A DNA stretch of 64,000 nucleotides from Neobacillus sp. FSL H8-0543 (GTDB lineage: Bacteria > Bacillota > Bacilli > Bacillales > Cytobacillaceae). The translations under genes were made by a program, and so were the position numbers. The stretch lies in assembly GCF_038592905.1 (NCBI RefSeq), contig NZ_CP151943.1, positions 3,980,501 to 4,044,500 on the forward strand. Direction: 5' to 3'. The number at the start of each line of letters is the position of its first letter. The stretch's first letter is position 1. Shown piece by piece: positions 27,019 to 36,475 of the stretch. Under the pieces are notes generated by a model that worked only from the letters and a program-made list of their open reading frames with translations, was not told the DNA's origin and did no database searches.

Positions 27019-28730
27019 TGCCGTTTTTACAAGGAATAGCTGCATCAAATGGTATAGCTATCGCTAAAGCCTATCGCTTAGTTGAACCTGATTTATCATT
27101 CGAGAATAAAACAATAGAAGATACTGTGTTTGAAATTGAAAGATTTCGTACAGCTATCGGCAAATCAAAGGGAGAATTAACAGCCATTCGTGACCATGCA
27201 CAAGCAGAGCTTGGAGCAGATAAGGCTGCTATCTTTGAAGCACACCTTCTGGTACTAAGCGACCCTGAATTAAATGGACCAATCGAAGATAAGATTGAAT
27301 CTGAGAAAGTAAATGCAGAAGCTGCCCTTAAAGAAATAACTGATATGTTTGTAACGATGTTTGAACAAATGGACAATGAATACATGAAGGAACGCGCGGC
27401 TGATATCCGTGATGTAACAAAGCGAATTCTTGCCCATTTATTAGGGGTACAGTTGGTTTCTCCAAGCATGATTTCCGAAGAAGTAATCATTATAGCTGAA
27501 GATTTAACACCATCTGATACAGCTCAATTGAACAGGCAATATGTATTAGGATTTACGACTAATATTGGCGGTCGGACATCACACTCTGCAATTATGGCCC
27601 GTTCAATGGAAATACCTGCTGTTGTTGGAACCAAAACAGCTACCGAGGATATCAATACCGGTGACTTAGTAATTGTCGATGGTTTAAAAGGTGAAGTACA
27701 TATTAATCCAACACAAGAACTAGTTGAACAATATCGTAATATTCATCAAGAATATGAGGAACAAAAGGCCGAATGGTCAAAATTAGTGAATGAAAAGACA
27801 ATCTCAGCAGATCATCATCATGTAGAATTGGCTGCAAATATCGGTACCCCGAATGATCTAAAGGGTGTTATTGAAAATGGCGGAGAAGGTGTAGGTCTTT
27901 ACAGAACTGAATTCCTTTACATGGGCCGTGATCAGCTTCCAACGGAACAAGAACAGTTTGAAGCATATAAAGCAGTATTAGAGGGTATGAGTGGAAAGTC
28001 TGTCGTCGTACGCACCTTGGATATTGGCGGAGATAAAGAACTTCCGTATTTACAATTGCCGAAAGAAATGAATCCATTCTTAGGTTTCCGTGCGATTCGT
28101 TTATGTTTAGAAGAGCAAGACATATTCCGCACTCAATTGCGTGCCTTGCTTAGAGCAAGTGTCTATGGCAATTTAAAAATAATGTTCCCAATGATTGCTA
28201 CTTTGGATGAGTTCCGTGCAGCAAAAGCCATGCTTGAGGAAGAAAAACAAAAGCTTGTTTCGGAAAAGGAAAAGGTTTCTGAGAATATTGAGCTTGGTAT
28301 CATGGTGGAAATTCCATCAACAGCTATTCTGGCCGATCAATTCGCTAAAGAAGTAGATTTCTTTAGTATCGGTACAAACGATTTAATTCAGTATACGATG
28401 GCCGCAGATCGGATGAACCAACGTGTCTCCTATCTATACCAGCCATATAGCCCATCCATTTTGCGTCTGGTGAAAATGGTTATTGATGCAGCACATGCCG
28501 AAGGGAAATGGGCAGGTATGTGCGGTGAAATGGCTGGAGATGAAACAGCCATTCCACTTTTATTAGGTCTTGGTTTAGATGAGTTTTCGATGAGTGCCTC
28601 TTCTATTTTAAAGGCACGCTCGCAAATCAAAAAATTGAAGAAATCTGATATGGAGAAGCTTGCAGTCAAAGTGTTAAATATGCAAACGACCAGTCAGGTA
28701 ATTGAAGCAGTAAATGAGGCAACCAAATAA
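27018..28730 (+). CDS. ptsI: PTS enzyme I
   Basis: Enzyme I transfers phosphate from PEP to HPr. The 570-residue protein has the swivelling His domain with [19 protein letters not shown], and the C-terminal PEP-binding barrel with [19 protein letters not shown]-type [10 protein letters not shown] and [10 protein letters not shown] (Cys general acid). Translation is coupled to ptsH by a one-base overlap. A strong terminator follows 14 bases after the stop. Confidence 0.98.
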   Translation: MPFLQGIAASNGIAIAKAYRLVEPDLSFENKTIEDTVFEIERFRTAIGKSKGELTAIRDHAQAELGADKAAIFEAHLLVLSDPELNGPIEDKIESEKVNAEAALKEITDMFVTMFEQMDNEYMKERAADIRDVTKRILAHLLGVQLVSPSMISEEVIIIAEDLTPSDTAQLNRQYVLGFTTNIGGRTSHSAIMARSMEIPAVVGTKTATEDINTGDLVIVDGLKGEVHINPTQELVEQYRNIHQEYEEQKAEWSKLVNEKTISADHHHVELAANIGTPNDLKGVIENGGEGVGLYRTEFLYMGRDQLPTEQEQFEAYKAVLEGMSGKSVVVRTLDIGGDKELPYLQLPKEMNPFLGFRAIRLCLEEQDIFRTQLRALLRASVYGNLKIMFPMIATLDEFRAAKAMLEEEKQKLVSEKEKVSENIELGIMVEIPSTAILADQFAKEVDFFSIGTNDLIQYTMAADRMNQRVSYLYQPYSPSILRLVKMVIDAAHAEGKWAGMCGEMAGDETAIPLLLGLGLDEFSMSASSILKARSQIKKLKKSDMEKLAVKVLNMQTTSQVIEAVNEATK

Positions 28731-28743
28731 AAATATTTATTTT

Positions 28744-28778
28744 AAGGACCAGCTGTATGCCTACAGTTGGTCCTTTTT
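28744..28778 (+). terminator. Terminator of ptsHI
   Basis: AAGGACCA..CTGT pairs with ACAG..TGGTCCTT, followed by Ts. Confidence 0.88.
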
Positions 28779-28866
28779 GGTATAATTAAAGTACATTAAT
28801 TTCCCTCACTTAACGTTTATTACCAATTACTTTTGGCTATGGTAAAAACATAAAGGAGTGATACTG

Positions 28867-29340
28867 ATGCAACGTAAATCTCATTTCATTTTTATTTTCA
28901 TTTTTCTATTCATAAGTTCATCTATTCTGTCTGCTTGCGGATTTCCATTTTCGCAGGAATTAATCGTAAATCGCTATGCAGATGCCCTTTTAACAAAAAG
29001 CAATGAGCTTCAATTTCGTTTTAGGATAAATAACGAAATACTTGATAAGCAACAATTATATAAGGTGAAAGTTACGATTCATGATTCCCAATTAGCAGCT
29101 GCAATTGGAAAAAGAGAAATCATTTATGGTGAGGATCAAGTTGTAAATGGTGAGTATTTAGAAGTAGAAGGCAGGAGTGAAAAATACATTTTCATGGAAC
29201 CGATTCCCTTAAAAGATGATTTACATATTCATACACTTCGGAAAATGATCGAAAATAATAATGCCGTCTCGATTGAAATATATAATGATCAGGAAGTTTT
29301 CGGACGAGTTTACTTAACAAATTTTTCATCAGAACTTTAA
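28867..29340 (+). CDS. Predicted lipoprotein of unknown function
   Basis: A 157-residue exported lipoprotein: a basic N-terminus, a hydrophobic stretch and a lipobox (LSAC, Cys about residue 24). The mature part is hydrophilic with beta-type sequence and I do not recognise a domain. ATG at 28867 lies 8 bases after AAAGGAG; the GTG at 28858 overlaps that site and is rejected. It is flanked by the ptsI terminator and its own terminator, so it is transcribed alone. It has no counterpart that I recall beside ptsHI in B. subtilis. Confidence 0.75.
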   Translation: MQRKSHFIFIFIFLFISSSILSACGFPFSQELIVNRYADALLTKSNELQFRFRINNEILDKQQLYKVKVTIHDSQLAAAIGKREIIYGEDQVVNGEYLEVEGRSEKYIFMEPIPLKDDLHIHTLRKMIENNNAVSIEIYNDQEVFGRVYLTNFSSEL

Positions 29341-29405
29341 AAAGTGATTACTAAAAAACTTAATGGGAAGAATATAGTTGTGCCTATAATTGGAGATTGT
29401 GCACT

Positions 29406-29438
29406 AGCCGGAACAGGATTGTTGTTCCGGTTTTTTTG
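29406..29438 (+). terminator. Terminator after the lipoprotein gene
   Basis: CCGGAACA (29408-29415) pairs with TGTTCCGG (29423-29430), then seven Ts. Confidence 0.9.
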
Positions 29439-29478
29439 TGTGAATTGAGCTATTATATAATTAGTTTGGAAAATATAA

Positions 29479-30372
29479 ATGATGGGATTGATTAGATTGC
29501 TAACTCCAGAAAATACGGTAATTGGTTTTATTGGAACAGGCGTGATGGGAAACAGTATGGCAGGACATTTTATAAAGGCAGGATATCCGTTAATTGTTTA
29601 TACAAGAACAAAGGAAAAAGCGAAAAAACTTATAGATAACGGTGCAAGCTGGGGAGAAACGGTTAATGAAATAGCTGAAAAGGCAAATGTGATTTTTACT
29701 ATGGTAGGATACCCAAGTGATGTAGAAGAAGTGTATTTGGGGGAAAATGGATTAATTCCAAATGGTAAAAAAGGTAGTTTCATGATCGATATGACAACCT
29801 CTGCACCATCTCTAGCTGTAAAAATTTATCAAGCAGCAAAAAAGAAGGGAATACATGTTATTGATGCACCTGTTTCAGGCGGAGATATTGGTGCCAGAGA
29901 TGCGAAACTGTCAGTCATGGCTGGTGGGGAGAAGGAATCCTTCGAGGCTGTTCAGCCATTGCTTGAACATCTTGGAACAAATATTGTCTACCAAGGAACC
30001 GCAGGATCAGGTCAGCATACAAAAATGAGTAATCAAATAGCCATTGCATCCAATATGATTGGGGTTTGTGAAGCAATTGTTTATGCGCAGAAGGCTGGTC
30101 TTGACCCTGAGAATGTCTTAAAGAGCATAGCAACAGGTGCTGCCGGAAGTTGGTCATTAAGCAACCTGGCACCAAGAATGATTAAAGGGGATTTTGAACC
30201 TGGTTTTTACATAAAGCATTTTATTAAGGATATGAAAATTGCTTTAGAAGAAGCAGAACATATGAAGATGGAGGTCCCAGGATTAGCTCTAGCAAAGTCT
30301 CTTTATGAACAGTTAGCAGAAAGAGGCGAAGAAAATAGCGGAACACAAGCATTATATAAATACTGGATGTAA
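29479..30372 (+). CDS. ykwC: NAD(P)-dependent beta-hydroxyacid dehydrogenase (YkwC)
   Basis: A member of the 3-hydroxyisobutyrate dehydrogenase family: Rossmann motif GFIGTGVMGNSMA, DAPVSGGDIGARD, the catalytic-Lys segment GSGQHTKMSNQ, and a C-terminal all-helical domain (SWSLSNLAPRM). The sequence is close to B. subtilis YkwC over its length. Substrate unknown. The start is uncertain: ATG 29479 has only a weak GGA upstream, and the B. subtilis protein begins about 12-15 residues later. A small basic protein gene follows after 71 bases. Confidence 0.87.
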   Translation: MMGLIRLLTPENTVIGFIGTGVMGNSMAGHFIKAGYPLIVYTRTKEKAKKLIDNGASWGETVNEIAEKANVIFTMVGYPSDVEEVYLGENGLIPNGKKGSFMIDMTTSAPSLAVKIYQAAKKKGIHVIDAPVSGGDIGARDAKLSVMAGGEKESFEAVQPLLEHLGTNIVYQGTAGSGQHTKMSNQIAIASNMIGVCEAIVYAQKAGLDPENVLKSIATGAAGSWSLSNLAPRMIKGDFEPGFYIKHFIKDMKIALEEAEHMKMEVPGLALAKSLYEQLAERGEENSGTQALYKYWM

Positions 30373-30443
30373 GTGTGCAGTTGAATAATTTCCTTCTGAA
30401 ATCAAAAACTATGATGGAAGTTGAAAGGGAGGAATTAATTAAT

Positions 30444-30623
30444 ATGGCTAAACGTACAAAAAAGAATGATCCACAGCAAAAAAATAAAAAGGGTTTTGAT
30501 TCAGCAGTTATCAATGAAGAATTTGCTCATGAGTTGGGTTCTGCAGCGACCAATAAGATTCATAAGGATAAAGCAAAGAAAGAAAAGGCATCAAAGAATA
30601 ATGGTAAATACAAAGGTCAGTAA
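30444..30623 (+). CDS. Small basic protein, 59 residues
   Basis: A highly charged 59-residue protein, rich in Lys, with a central INEEFAHELGSAATNK stretch. The ATG at 30444 follows GGGAGGAATTAATTAAT. The longer frame from 30375 has no ribosome site. The NEEFA motif and basic tail recall small acid-soluble spore proteins of the SspO type, but the match is short and I would not name it. It is downstream of ykwC and followed by a hairpin. Confidence 0.65.
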   Translation: MAKRTKKNDPQQKNKKGFDSAVINEEFAHELGSAATNKIHKDKAKKEKASKNNGKYKGQ

Positions 30624-30629
30624 AGTAGA

Positions 30630-30662
30630 AAATCCCTTCACTACATTAGTGAAGGGATTTCA
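30630..30662. terminator. Terminator-like hairpin after the small basic gene
   Basis: AAATCCCTTCACTA pairs with TAGTGAAGGGATTT around a 3-base loop. The T-run is only three bases on the plus side and four on the minus side, so it is long-stemmed but imperfect. Confidence 0.6.
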
Positions 30663-30708
30663 GATTGTCGAGAAAGGGTATTTTTCTCGGCAATTTATTT
30701 CTTTTCTT

Positions 30709-30728
30709 AACAAATTTTAAAATTTGTT
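30709..30728. repeat. Perfect 20-bp palindrome
   Basis: AACAAATTTTAAAATTTGTT reads the same on both strands. It lies between the hairpin at 30630 and the truncated dispersed repeat at 30740. Function unknown. Confidence 0.6.
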
Positions 30729-30739
30729 CCTGCACAGGG

Positions 30740-30768
30740 GCCTGTTGATTTCCGCTCCAGGCACTTGG
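30740..30768 (-). repeat. Remnant end of a dispersed inverted-repeat element (copy A)
   Basis: CTGTTGATTTCCGCTCCAGG matches the right end of the element seen at 50650, 57508 and 63523, in opposite orientation. Only the terminal 27 or so bases remain, 4 bases from the end of patA. Confidence 0.65.
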
Positions 30769-30771
30769 TTC

Positions 30772-31926
30772 TTATTTACTTTGTAAAAGATACTCTTCTA
30801 TCCGATTTAGCCCAATTTCTAATGTTTCAAATGAACATGCGTATGATAGCCGGAAATATCCTTCTCCGAATTTGGAAAAGGCAATGCCAGGGACGACAGC
30901 TACTTTTGCTTTATTAACAAGGTCTAGTGCAAAATCGAAGCTGTTTAAGGAGATCCAATCGGGAATTTCTGCAAAAAAATAAAAAGCCCCATCTGGTTTG
31001 ACTACGTTTAACCCCATTGAGATTAGGCGTTTATAAACAAATTCACGCCTTTTGCGGTACTCTTCTTTCATTGGGATAGCATCATCGATACCATTAGTAA
31101 GAGCAGCCAATGCAGCCTTTTGAGCAATGGAAGTCGCACAAGAAACATTGTATTGATGAACCTTTAAGATGTGTTTTGTAATGTTCTCAGGCGCAAATAA
31201 TAACCCAATTCTCCAGCCTGTCATGGAGTGGGATTTTGACAAACCATTAATCACAATTGTTTGTTCCTTTATAAAGGCAGCAATTGATTTATGTTGCTGG
31301 TCGTAAAATAGTTCGCTGTATATTTCATCGGCAAGGATGAAAATATCTCGTCCTTTTATGTAGGTGGCAAGTTCTTGTAGCTCTTGTTCCGTTAAGCTTA
31401 CACCCGTTGGATTAGAGGGATACGGCAGGACGATACACCTGGTTTTATCCGTAATATATGGTTTGATTACATCTAAGGTAAAACGAAAATGATTCGGTCT
31501 TATATCCACATGCACAGGAACAGCCCCACACAAGCGAATGATGGGTTCGTAACCAGGATAGATGGGTCCAGGTAGAATAACCTCTGTACCGGCTTCTAGA
31601 ATCGTTCTGAAGGTAATATCGATTGCTTCACTAGCACCTACAGTAACGATTACCTCTGATTCAGGTTCGTACTTAAGGCTATATTTTTTTTCCACAAAAT
31701 CACAGGCTGCTTTTCTTAACTCTAAAATCCCTGCATTATGGGTATATGTTGTAAAATCGTTTTCAATTGCCTGAATACCAGCCTGTTTGACATGACTCGG
31801 GGTTTGAAAATCGGGTTGGCCTATAGTAAGAGAAATAACGTCCTCAATATGAGAGACTAAGTTATAAAACTTTCTTATACCCGAAACCTCGATATCTTTA
31901 ACCCTCGTATTGATTAAATGCTCCAC
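30772..31926 (-). CDS. patA: Aminotransferase PatA (N-acetyl-LL-diaminopimelate aminotransferase)
   Basis: A fold-type I PLP aminotransferase of 384 residues that makes N-acetyl-LL-diaminopimelate in the acetylated lysine/peptidoglycan pathway; dapH and ykuR, the other two steps of this branch, are in this window. Seen: SLTIGQPDFQTP, PYPSNPTGV, the Tyr/Asp pair in ADEIYSEL, and the PLP lysine in NGLSKSHSMTGWR. I chose GTG at 31926, since GGAAGG lies 9 bases upstream and the resulting N-terminus aligns with B. subtilis PatA (MEHLLN). An ATG three codons earlier has that same site touching it. Confidence 0.9.
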   Translation of the reverse strand: MEHLINTRVKDIEVSGIRKFYNLVSHIEDVISLTIGQPDFQTPSHVKQAGIQAIENDFTTYTHNAGILELRKAACDFVEKKYSLKYEPESEVIVTVGASEAIDITFRTILEAGTEVILPGPIYPGYEPIIRLCGAVPVHVDIRPNHFRFTLDVIKPYITDKTRCIVLPYPSNPTGVSLTEQELQELATYIKGRDIFILADEIYSELFYDQQHKSIAAFIKEQTIVINGLSKSHSMTGWRIGLLFAPENITKHILKVHQYNVSCATSIAQKAALAALTNGIDDAIPMKEEYRKRREFVYKRLISMGLNVVKPDGAFYFFAEIPDWISLNSFDFALDLVNKAKVAVVPGIAFSKFGEGYFRLSYACSFETLEIGLNRIEEYLLQSK

Positions 31927-32011
31927 AAGATTCATCCTTCCGTAATATGAATACTACTGATTATAAACAGATTTTTATAAACATTCTACAAAATAAGAGA
32001 GCAGATATATA

Positions 32012-32043
32012 AAAAAACAGCCTGAGATAAAATTCAGACTGTT
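32012..32043 (-). terminator. Terminator of the small leftward gene
   Basis: AAACAGTCTGA and TCAGGCTGTTT (one mismatch) form the stem; on the minus strand seven Ts follow. Confidence 0.7.
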
Positions 32044-32071
32044 TACGGGGAATTATATAAAATTTGTTTTA

Positions 32072-32302
32072 TTAATAACCATAGTCCCAGTCCACTTCAT
32101 CTTCATGCCAGAAAACAGGCGAGACAGAACCAAAGTTAACGATTTTATTATCTAGTTTGCAGTTGCAATTGTCACAGCCACATTGGTCTTTGATTTCTTC
32201 AAATACAGAATGCTCAACATCTTCAATAAATGTAATATTCAGCTCTTGAAAAAGAATAGCAGTTCCTCTCATGGCTAAAGCACCTCTTTTTATTTTATTC
32301 AT
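32072..32302 (-). CDS. Small cysteine-containing protein of unknown function
   Basis: A protein of about 76 residues with a CGCDNCNC cluster in the middle and an acidic, aromatic C-terminus (FWHEDEVDWDYGY). The cysteine arrangement could bind a metal. The start is not certain: ATG at 32302 lies 8 bases after GAGG, and an in-frame ATG at 32269 has its own AGAGGTG site and would give a 65-residue protein. It has its own terminator. I do not recognise a named family. Confidence 0.6.
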   Translation of the reverse strand: MNKIKRGALAMRGTAILFQELNITFIEDVEHSVFEEIKDQCGCDNCNCKLDNKIVNFGSVSPVFWHEDEVDWDYGY

Positions 32303-32440
32303 CATTTCAACCTCATGCCTATATTGTAATCCTGACAAGGTCGATAGTCCATATTAATGTGACATCGTTCACAAAGTCAACACAAAGCTATAGCAATAAA
32401 AAGAACAGGCTGATTTTGAATGACCAATGGAAGTATATAA

Positions 32441-32472
32441 CAAAAAAAGCCGAAGGAGATTCGGCTTTTTTA
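32441..32472 (-). terminator. Terminator of ykyB
   Basis: AAAAAAGCCGAA/TTCGGCTTTTTT stem around GGAGA, overlapping the ykyB stop; symmetrical A/T flanks. Confidence 0.85.
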
Positions 32473-32949
32473 AGTGTATCTTTCCCCTAATTTTTTGAAG
32501 ACGGGTTTTTCGTAGGATCTTTGACCCTTTTTAGTGTTTGAAGGCGGTTGCTCCATTTCGGATATCCCGGTATATAACTGCAATAATGTTTTTGCTTGAT
32601 TAAGTGCGAGAGAGGTCTTTGGATTCCTCACACTACTATCTAACTTACCTAAATGTGGAAGTTCAGAAAAATCTGCCTTTGTGGGCGGGATATGAAATGT
32701 ATATCTTCCACATTCCACAAGTACATCAGACTGCTGTTGGCTGTTCCGAGGGTTCTGTGAAAAATGGAGCCCTACTTTTTGTGCTTTTCCATCAAAAATT
32801 AGTTTTTTTAATGATTCATGCTTTAATCTATATAAAAATTTGGGGTTAGTTGCAGTTTTTGCATGGCGATTCACAATAAAGACTGCTTGTGCGAGGTTAT
32901 CGATGGTTAGATTTTCGTGTGAACGGGGCTGTTTTCTTTCATGATTCAA
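32470..32949 (-). CDS. ykyB: YkyB-family protein
   Basis: A 159-residue basic soluble protein of the YkyB family, recognised by the run NRHAKTATNPKFLYRLKHES and KVGLHFSQNPRNSQQQSDVL. It is found next to cheV/patA in B. subtilis and has no established function. Here cheV is missing, and ykyB is followed leftward by the small cysteine gene and patA. The C-terminal 40 residues are proline- and lysine-rich and likely disordered. Confidence 0.85.
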   Translation of the reverse strand: MNHERKQPRSHENLTIDNLAQAVFIVNRHAKTATNPKFLYRLKHESLKKLIFDGKAQKVGLHFSQNPRNSQQQSDVLVECGRYTFHIPPTKADFSELPHLGKLDSSVRNPKTSLALNQAKTLLQLYTGISEMEQPPSNTKKGQRSYEKPVFKKLGERYT

Positions 32950-33219
32950 AGTATGTTCTCCTTTCCATTATTAAACTCCTTTATTATACCCTAATTGATA
33001 TCCACAGCCAACGAAATTAGGAATAATGTTCTTTCCATAATTTTTTTGTAGTACGGTTCACATGTAGTATGATAGAAGTTAGAAATCATTTTCCTGAAAT
33101 AATCTTTGTTTTCTTAAAATTTTCTTTCCTTATAATAATTTAATTGTAAAATAGAAATACAAGAAAGTAAAAACATTATTGTAAAAAATAAGAACTTTTT
33201 GCGTCTAGAGGATGATGAA

Positions 33220-35316
33220 ATGGATCATTTAAAGAGTACATTAACTAAAGATTTAGCATCGGCACAAGTAAACGAGAAAATTCAAAAGATATTATTTGAT
33301 ATAATTTTTCAGCATGTTCAAGACATGGTCTATGTGATGAAGGTGGAAAAGGGCCCAGCTTTCAGGTATCTATTTGTAAATGCAGCTGGATTGAACCAAG
33401 CCAACCTCCCAATTGAAGTAATAGGGAAAACGATGACGGAAGCTCTTCCCTTGGATTTTTCCAGGGATTTGCAAAAAAACTATGAAAAAGTATTAGTAAA
33501 CAGAGATATTGTTTCTTTTGATGATACCTTTTCATTTGCTGATGGCCGGAAAGTTTATGGAGAAACGATCCTAACACCTATTTTTAACGAGAAAAATCAT
33601 ATAAGCCATGTGGTTGCAGTTACAAGAGATATTACAGCATGGACAATTGAGAAAAATAAAATTATCGTAAGTGAGCAAAGATACCGTTCTATTGTTGACA
33701 ATAATCTGGATGCGATTTTTTCCATCAGCCTTGAAGGAAAAATACTAGAAGCTAATCCGGCAGCAGCAATGATGACTGGTTATTCCGAAAAACAAATGAA
33801 AAATAGATCAATCTATAACTTAATTAATGATTGGGATTTAGAGAGTTTTAGAGTTGTGCTTGAGAAAACCTGCTCGGGATATGCATTAGAGTCCTTTGAT
33901 TGTAAAATCATTCATCGGAAAGGGAAATTACTACTTGTTCATCTTAAAACAGTGCCCATCGTTATTCATGGAGAAATAAGCGGTGTATACGTTATCTGTA
34001 AGGACCTATCAGAACAAGTGAAAAATATGGAAACTATTAAATATATGGCGTTCCATGATCAGTTAACCAGTTTGTTAAACAGAAGAGCACTTCTTGAGAG
34101 TTTAAGCGAACAAATTGCTAATAATAAAGAGGAATTTGCGCTTTTTTCAATTGATTTAGACCGATTTAAATATATTAACGATACACTTGGTCATTTAGGC
34201 GGAGATGAAATATTAAAAAAAGTTGCCGAACGTCTTGTGCAATACCAGAATAATTTTTGTTTTGTTTATCGGCAGGGAGGGGATGAGTTTAACATTCTCC
34301 TCTTAAATAGCGGCCGAAAAAAAGCGGCGAACTTTGTTCAACAGATTTTTTCTTCATTTGTACAATCTTTTTATTACAATTCACAAGAGTACTACATCAC
34401 GCCAAGTGTCGGGATTAGCATGTTTCCTAATGATGGGATGGATTCGGAAGTGCTTATCAAAAACGCAGATGAAGCATTATTTCGTGTGAAAGAAAAAGGT
34501 AAAGCCCATTATCAGTTTTATCGGACGGACATGAACTCGGAGACCACCAATATTGTCTTGCTTGAGACCCATTTGCGTAAGGCAATTGAAAAAGACGAAT
34601 TAAAATTATTTTACCAGCCACAAGTAGATTTACAAACAAGTAAGGCAAGAAGTTTTGAGGCTTTGCTTCGATGGAATAATCCAGTATTCGGTTCGATTTC
34701 ACCAGACCTGTTCATTCCCTTAGCAGAGGATACAGGATTAATTATACCTATTGGTCATTGGGTAATCGAAAGTGCCTGTAAACAAATACGTGAATGGAAT
34801 CTGATGGGGTACAAGGACGTAAGAGTTGCTATTAATATTTCACCCAAACAATTTCAGCAGCATCAACTTGTAGAGACCATTTGTTTTATGGTTGAAAAAT
34901 ATAAAATCCACTCCTCTTCCTTAGAAATAGAAATAACGGAAGGGGCTATGAATAATACTAAGGAAACCATCCCCCTTCTAAAGAAGTTAAAGGAAATTGG
35001 AATAAAGATTTCTATTGATGATTTTGGAACAGGGTACTCTTCATTAAATTACCTGAAGGAGTTTCCAATCGATATATTAAAAATTGATCGTTCTTTTATC
35101 AGAGAAATACTTGTTGATGAAAAGGTGGCAGCAATAACTACTACGATTATTCATTTAGGGAAAAGCCTGGGATTGGAAGTGATTGCCGAAGGTGTTGAGT
35201 CAAGCAGCCAAGTGGAATTTCTTTTAAAAGCCCAGTGTCATAAAATTCAGGGGTATTATTACTCTCAACCAATTCCTGCAAAGGAAATTGAGGAAAACTA
35301 TCTTGAAAATAAATAA
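33220..35316 (+). CDS. PAS-PAS-GGDEF-EAL bifunctional c-di-GMP enzyme
   Basis: A 698-residue cytoplasmic signalling protein with two PAS domains (about 20-145 and 150-270), a GGDEF domain (about 280-440) and an EAL domain (about 450-695). The cyclase motif is intact (RQGGDEFN); no RxxD inhibitory site lies five residues before it. The phosphodiesterase motifs are intact: EALLRW, DDFGTGYSSL, KIDRSF and EGVES. It may therefore make or break c-di-GMP depending on the PAS signal. ATG at 33220 has GAGGATG upstream; a TTG at 33199 does not. It occupies the place of ykuC/ykuD of B. subtilis. Confidence 0.92.
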   Translation: MDHLKSTLTKDLASAQVNEKIQKILFDIIFQHVQDMVYVMKVEKGPAFRYLFVNAAGLNQANLPIEVIGKTMTEALPLDFSRDLQKNYEKVLVNRDIVSFDDTFSFADGRKVYGETILTPIFNEKNHISHVVAVTRDITAWTIEKNKIIVSEQRYRSIVDNNLDAIFSISLEGKILEANPAAAMMTGYSEKQMKNRSIYNLINDWDLESFRVVLEKTCSGYALESFDCKIIHRKGKLLLVHLKTVPIVIHGEISGVYVICKDLSEQVKNMETIKYMAFHDQLTSLLNRRALLESLSEQIANNKEEFALFSIDLDRFKYINDTLGHLGGDEILKKVAERLVQYQNNFCFVYRQGGDEFNILLLNSGRKKAANFVQQIFSSFVQSFYYNSQEYYITPSVGISMFPNDGMDSEVLIKNADEALFRVKEKGKAHYQFYRTDMNSETTNIVLLETHLRKAIEKDELKLFYQPQVDLQTSKARSFEALLRWNNPVFGSISPDLFIPLAEDTGLIIPIGHWVIESACKQIREWNLMGYKDVRVAINISPKQFQQHQLVETICFMVEKYKIHSSSLEIEITEGAMNNTKETIPLLKKLKEIGIKISIDDFGTGYSSLNYLKEFPIDILKIDRSFIREILVDEKVAAITTTIIHLGKSLGLEVIAEGVESSSQVEFLLKAQCHKIQGYYYSQPIPAKEIEENYLENK

Positions 35317-35317
35317 A

Positions 35318-35352
35318 AAATCCTTATTCCTTGATGATAAGGATTTTTTATT
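35318..35352. terminator. Bidirectional terminator between the GGDEF-EAL gene and ykuE
   Basis: AAAATCCTTA and TAAGGATTTT stem with T-run on the right and A-run on the left. Confidence 0.85.
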
Positions 35353-36220
35353 TATTTGGTTTTAATGTAAATAGTGTTAGTTCAGGTTTTGCCATAAACC
35401 TGAATGGAAGTCGGGTGGTTCCAATTCCTCTGTTCACATATAAAGACAAAGGGTCTTTTTCACCTATGGAATAATATCCTTCCGGGTAGTTTTGCGCATA
35501 GGGAGGAATAATGAGTGCACCAATAAATGGGATTTGCACCTGTCCGCCATGACTATGCCCGCTTAACTGCCATGGTATTTGATGATTTGCTGCCTCATCT
35601 GCCACGTCAGGGGCATGGGATAATAGAATTTTAAACACATTGTCTGGCACATGCTGTTGCGCTAATTGTAAGTCTGGCCTGCCCAGCATTCGATCATCAA
35701 TCCCTATCAGGTAAATTTTGCTGCCATCCTTCGCTTCAATTGCCTTAGAGTCATTTAATAGAATGGTGAAGTTCGCTGTTTCCATGATATTTTGATAAAT
35801 TTTTGACCCATATCCCCCATGATCGTGATTTCCGAAAATACAATATTTACCAAGGGGCGCCTTTAACTTTGTTAATAGTGGGACGATTTGATTGATCTGA
35901 TTAAATTTATTAGGTTCGTCCAATAAATCACCTGTAAATACAATTAGATCGGGTTCTAACTCATTCATTTTTGTGATTAGTTTCTGGAATTGGCTTACGT
36001 TATATTGAAACCCTAGATGGGTATCACTAAATTGAAGAATCTTGATTTCATCAAAGCCATTTGGGATTAATCGATGCTTAATTTCTAGAGTATTTATTTC
36101 TAGAAGGGAGGGCTCAATTCGATTGGCATATAAATATCCGCCTGAACTAAGGCCGAGTACTGTGAGAATTGTACCAAACGTACTTTTTAAGAATGTTCTC
36201 CTTTTCATTTTTTTAGCCAT
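35348..36220 (-). CDS. ykuE: Metallophosphoesterase YkuE, Tat-exported
   Basis: A 290-residue calcineurin-like phosphoesterase. The N-terminus KRRTFLKSTFGTILTVLGLS is a twin-arginine signal, and in B. subtilis YkuE is a known TatAyCy substrate bound to the cell wall. Metal motifs are visible in order: FSDTHLG, TGDLLD, FGNHDHG, LSHAPD and SGHSHGGQ. The natural substrate is unknown; a cell-wall phosphate ester or sugar phosphate is likely. It is divergent from ykuI. The usual tatAy/tatCy neighbours are not in this window. Confidence 0.9.
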   Translation of the reverse strand: MAKKMKRRTFLKSTFGTILTVLGLSSGGYLYANRIEPSLLEINTLEIKHRLIPNGFDEIKILQFSDTHLGFQYNVSQFQKLITKMNELEPDLIVFTGDLLDEPNKFNQINQIVPLLTKLKAPLGKYCIFGNHDHGGYGSKIYQNIMETANFTILLNDSKAIEAKDGSKIYLIGIDDRMLGRPDLQLAQQHVPDNVFKILLSHAPDVADEAANHQIPWQLSGHSHGGQVQIPFIGALIIPPYAQNYPEGYYSIGEKDPLSLYVNRGIGTTRLPFRFMAKPELTLFTLKPNK

Positions 36221-36475
36221 AATAATCTACCAACCTATCTCAAATTATTTATCAAGATACCTTCCAATAGTATTCTCTTTAAAAAGTAAGGATAATGCAA
36301 ATGAAATCATCCGCAAAAATTTTGTTTCCTCTAAATAGTGCCTTAATACTATTATATGAATATTTAGAAAGCACTATGATGGTATGCTTTTAGAATGAAC
36401 AAGATATTTACTGTAAGCGTATTGTATATTAGGTTATGGTATAATGAGGAAAAACTTTTTACGGAGGGTGCTTTG

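Noticed and set aside
29430..29478. Promoter of ykwC
   Set aside because: A TATAAT is present near 29456 but no -35 at acceptable spacing; left uncalled.
32470..32849. Plus-strand ORF opposite ykyB
   Set aside because: It is a shadow of the ykyB coding sequence; ykyB has its own terminator and family motifs.
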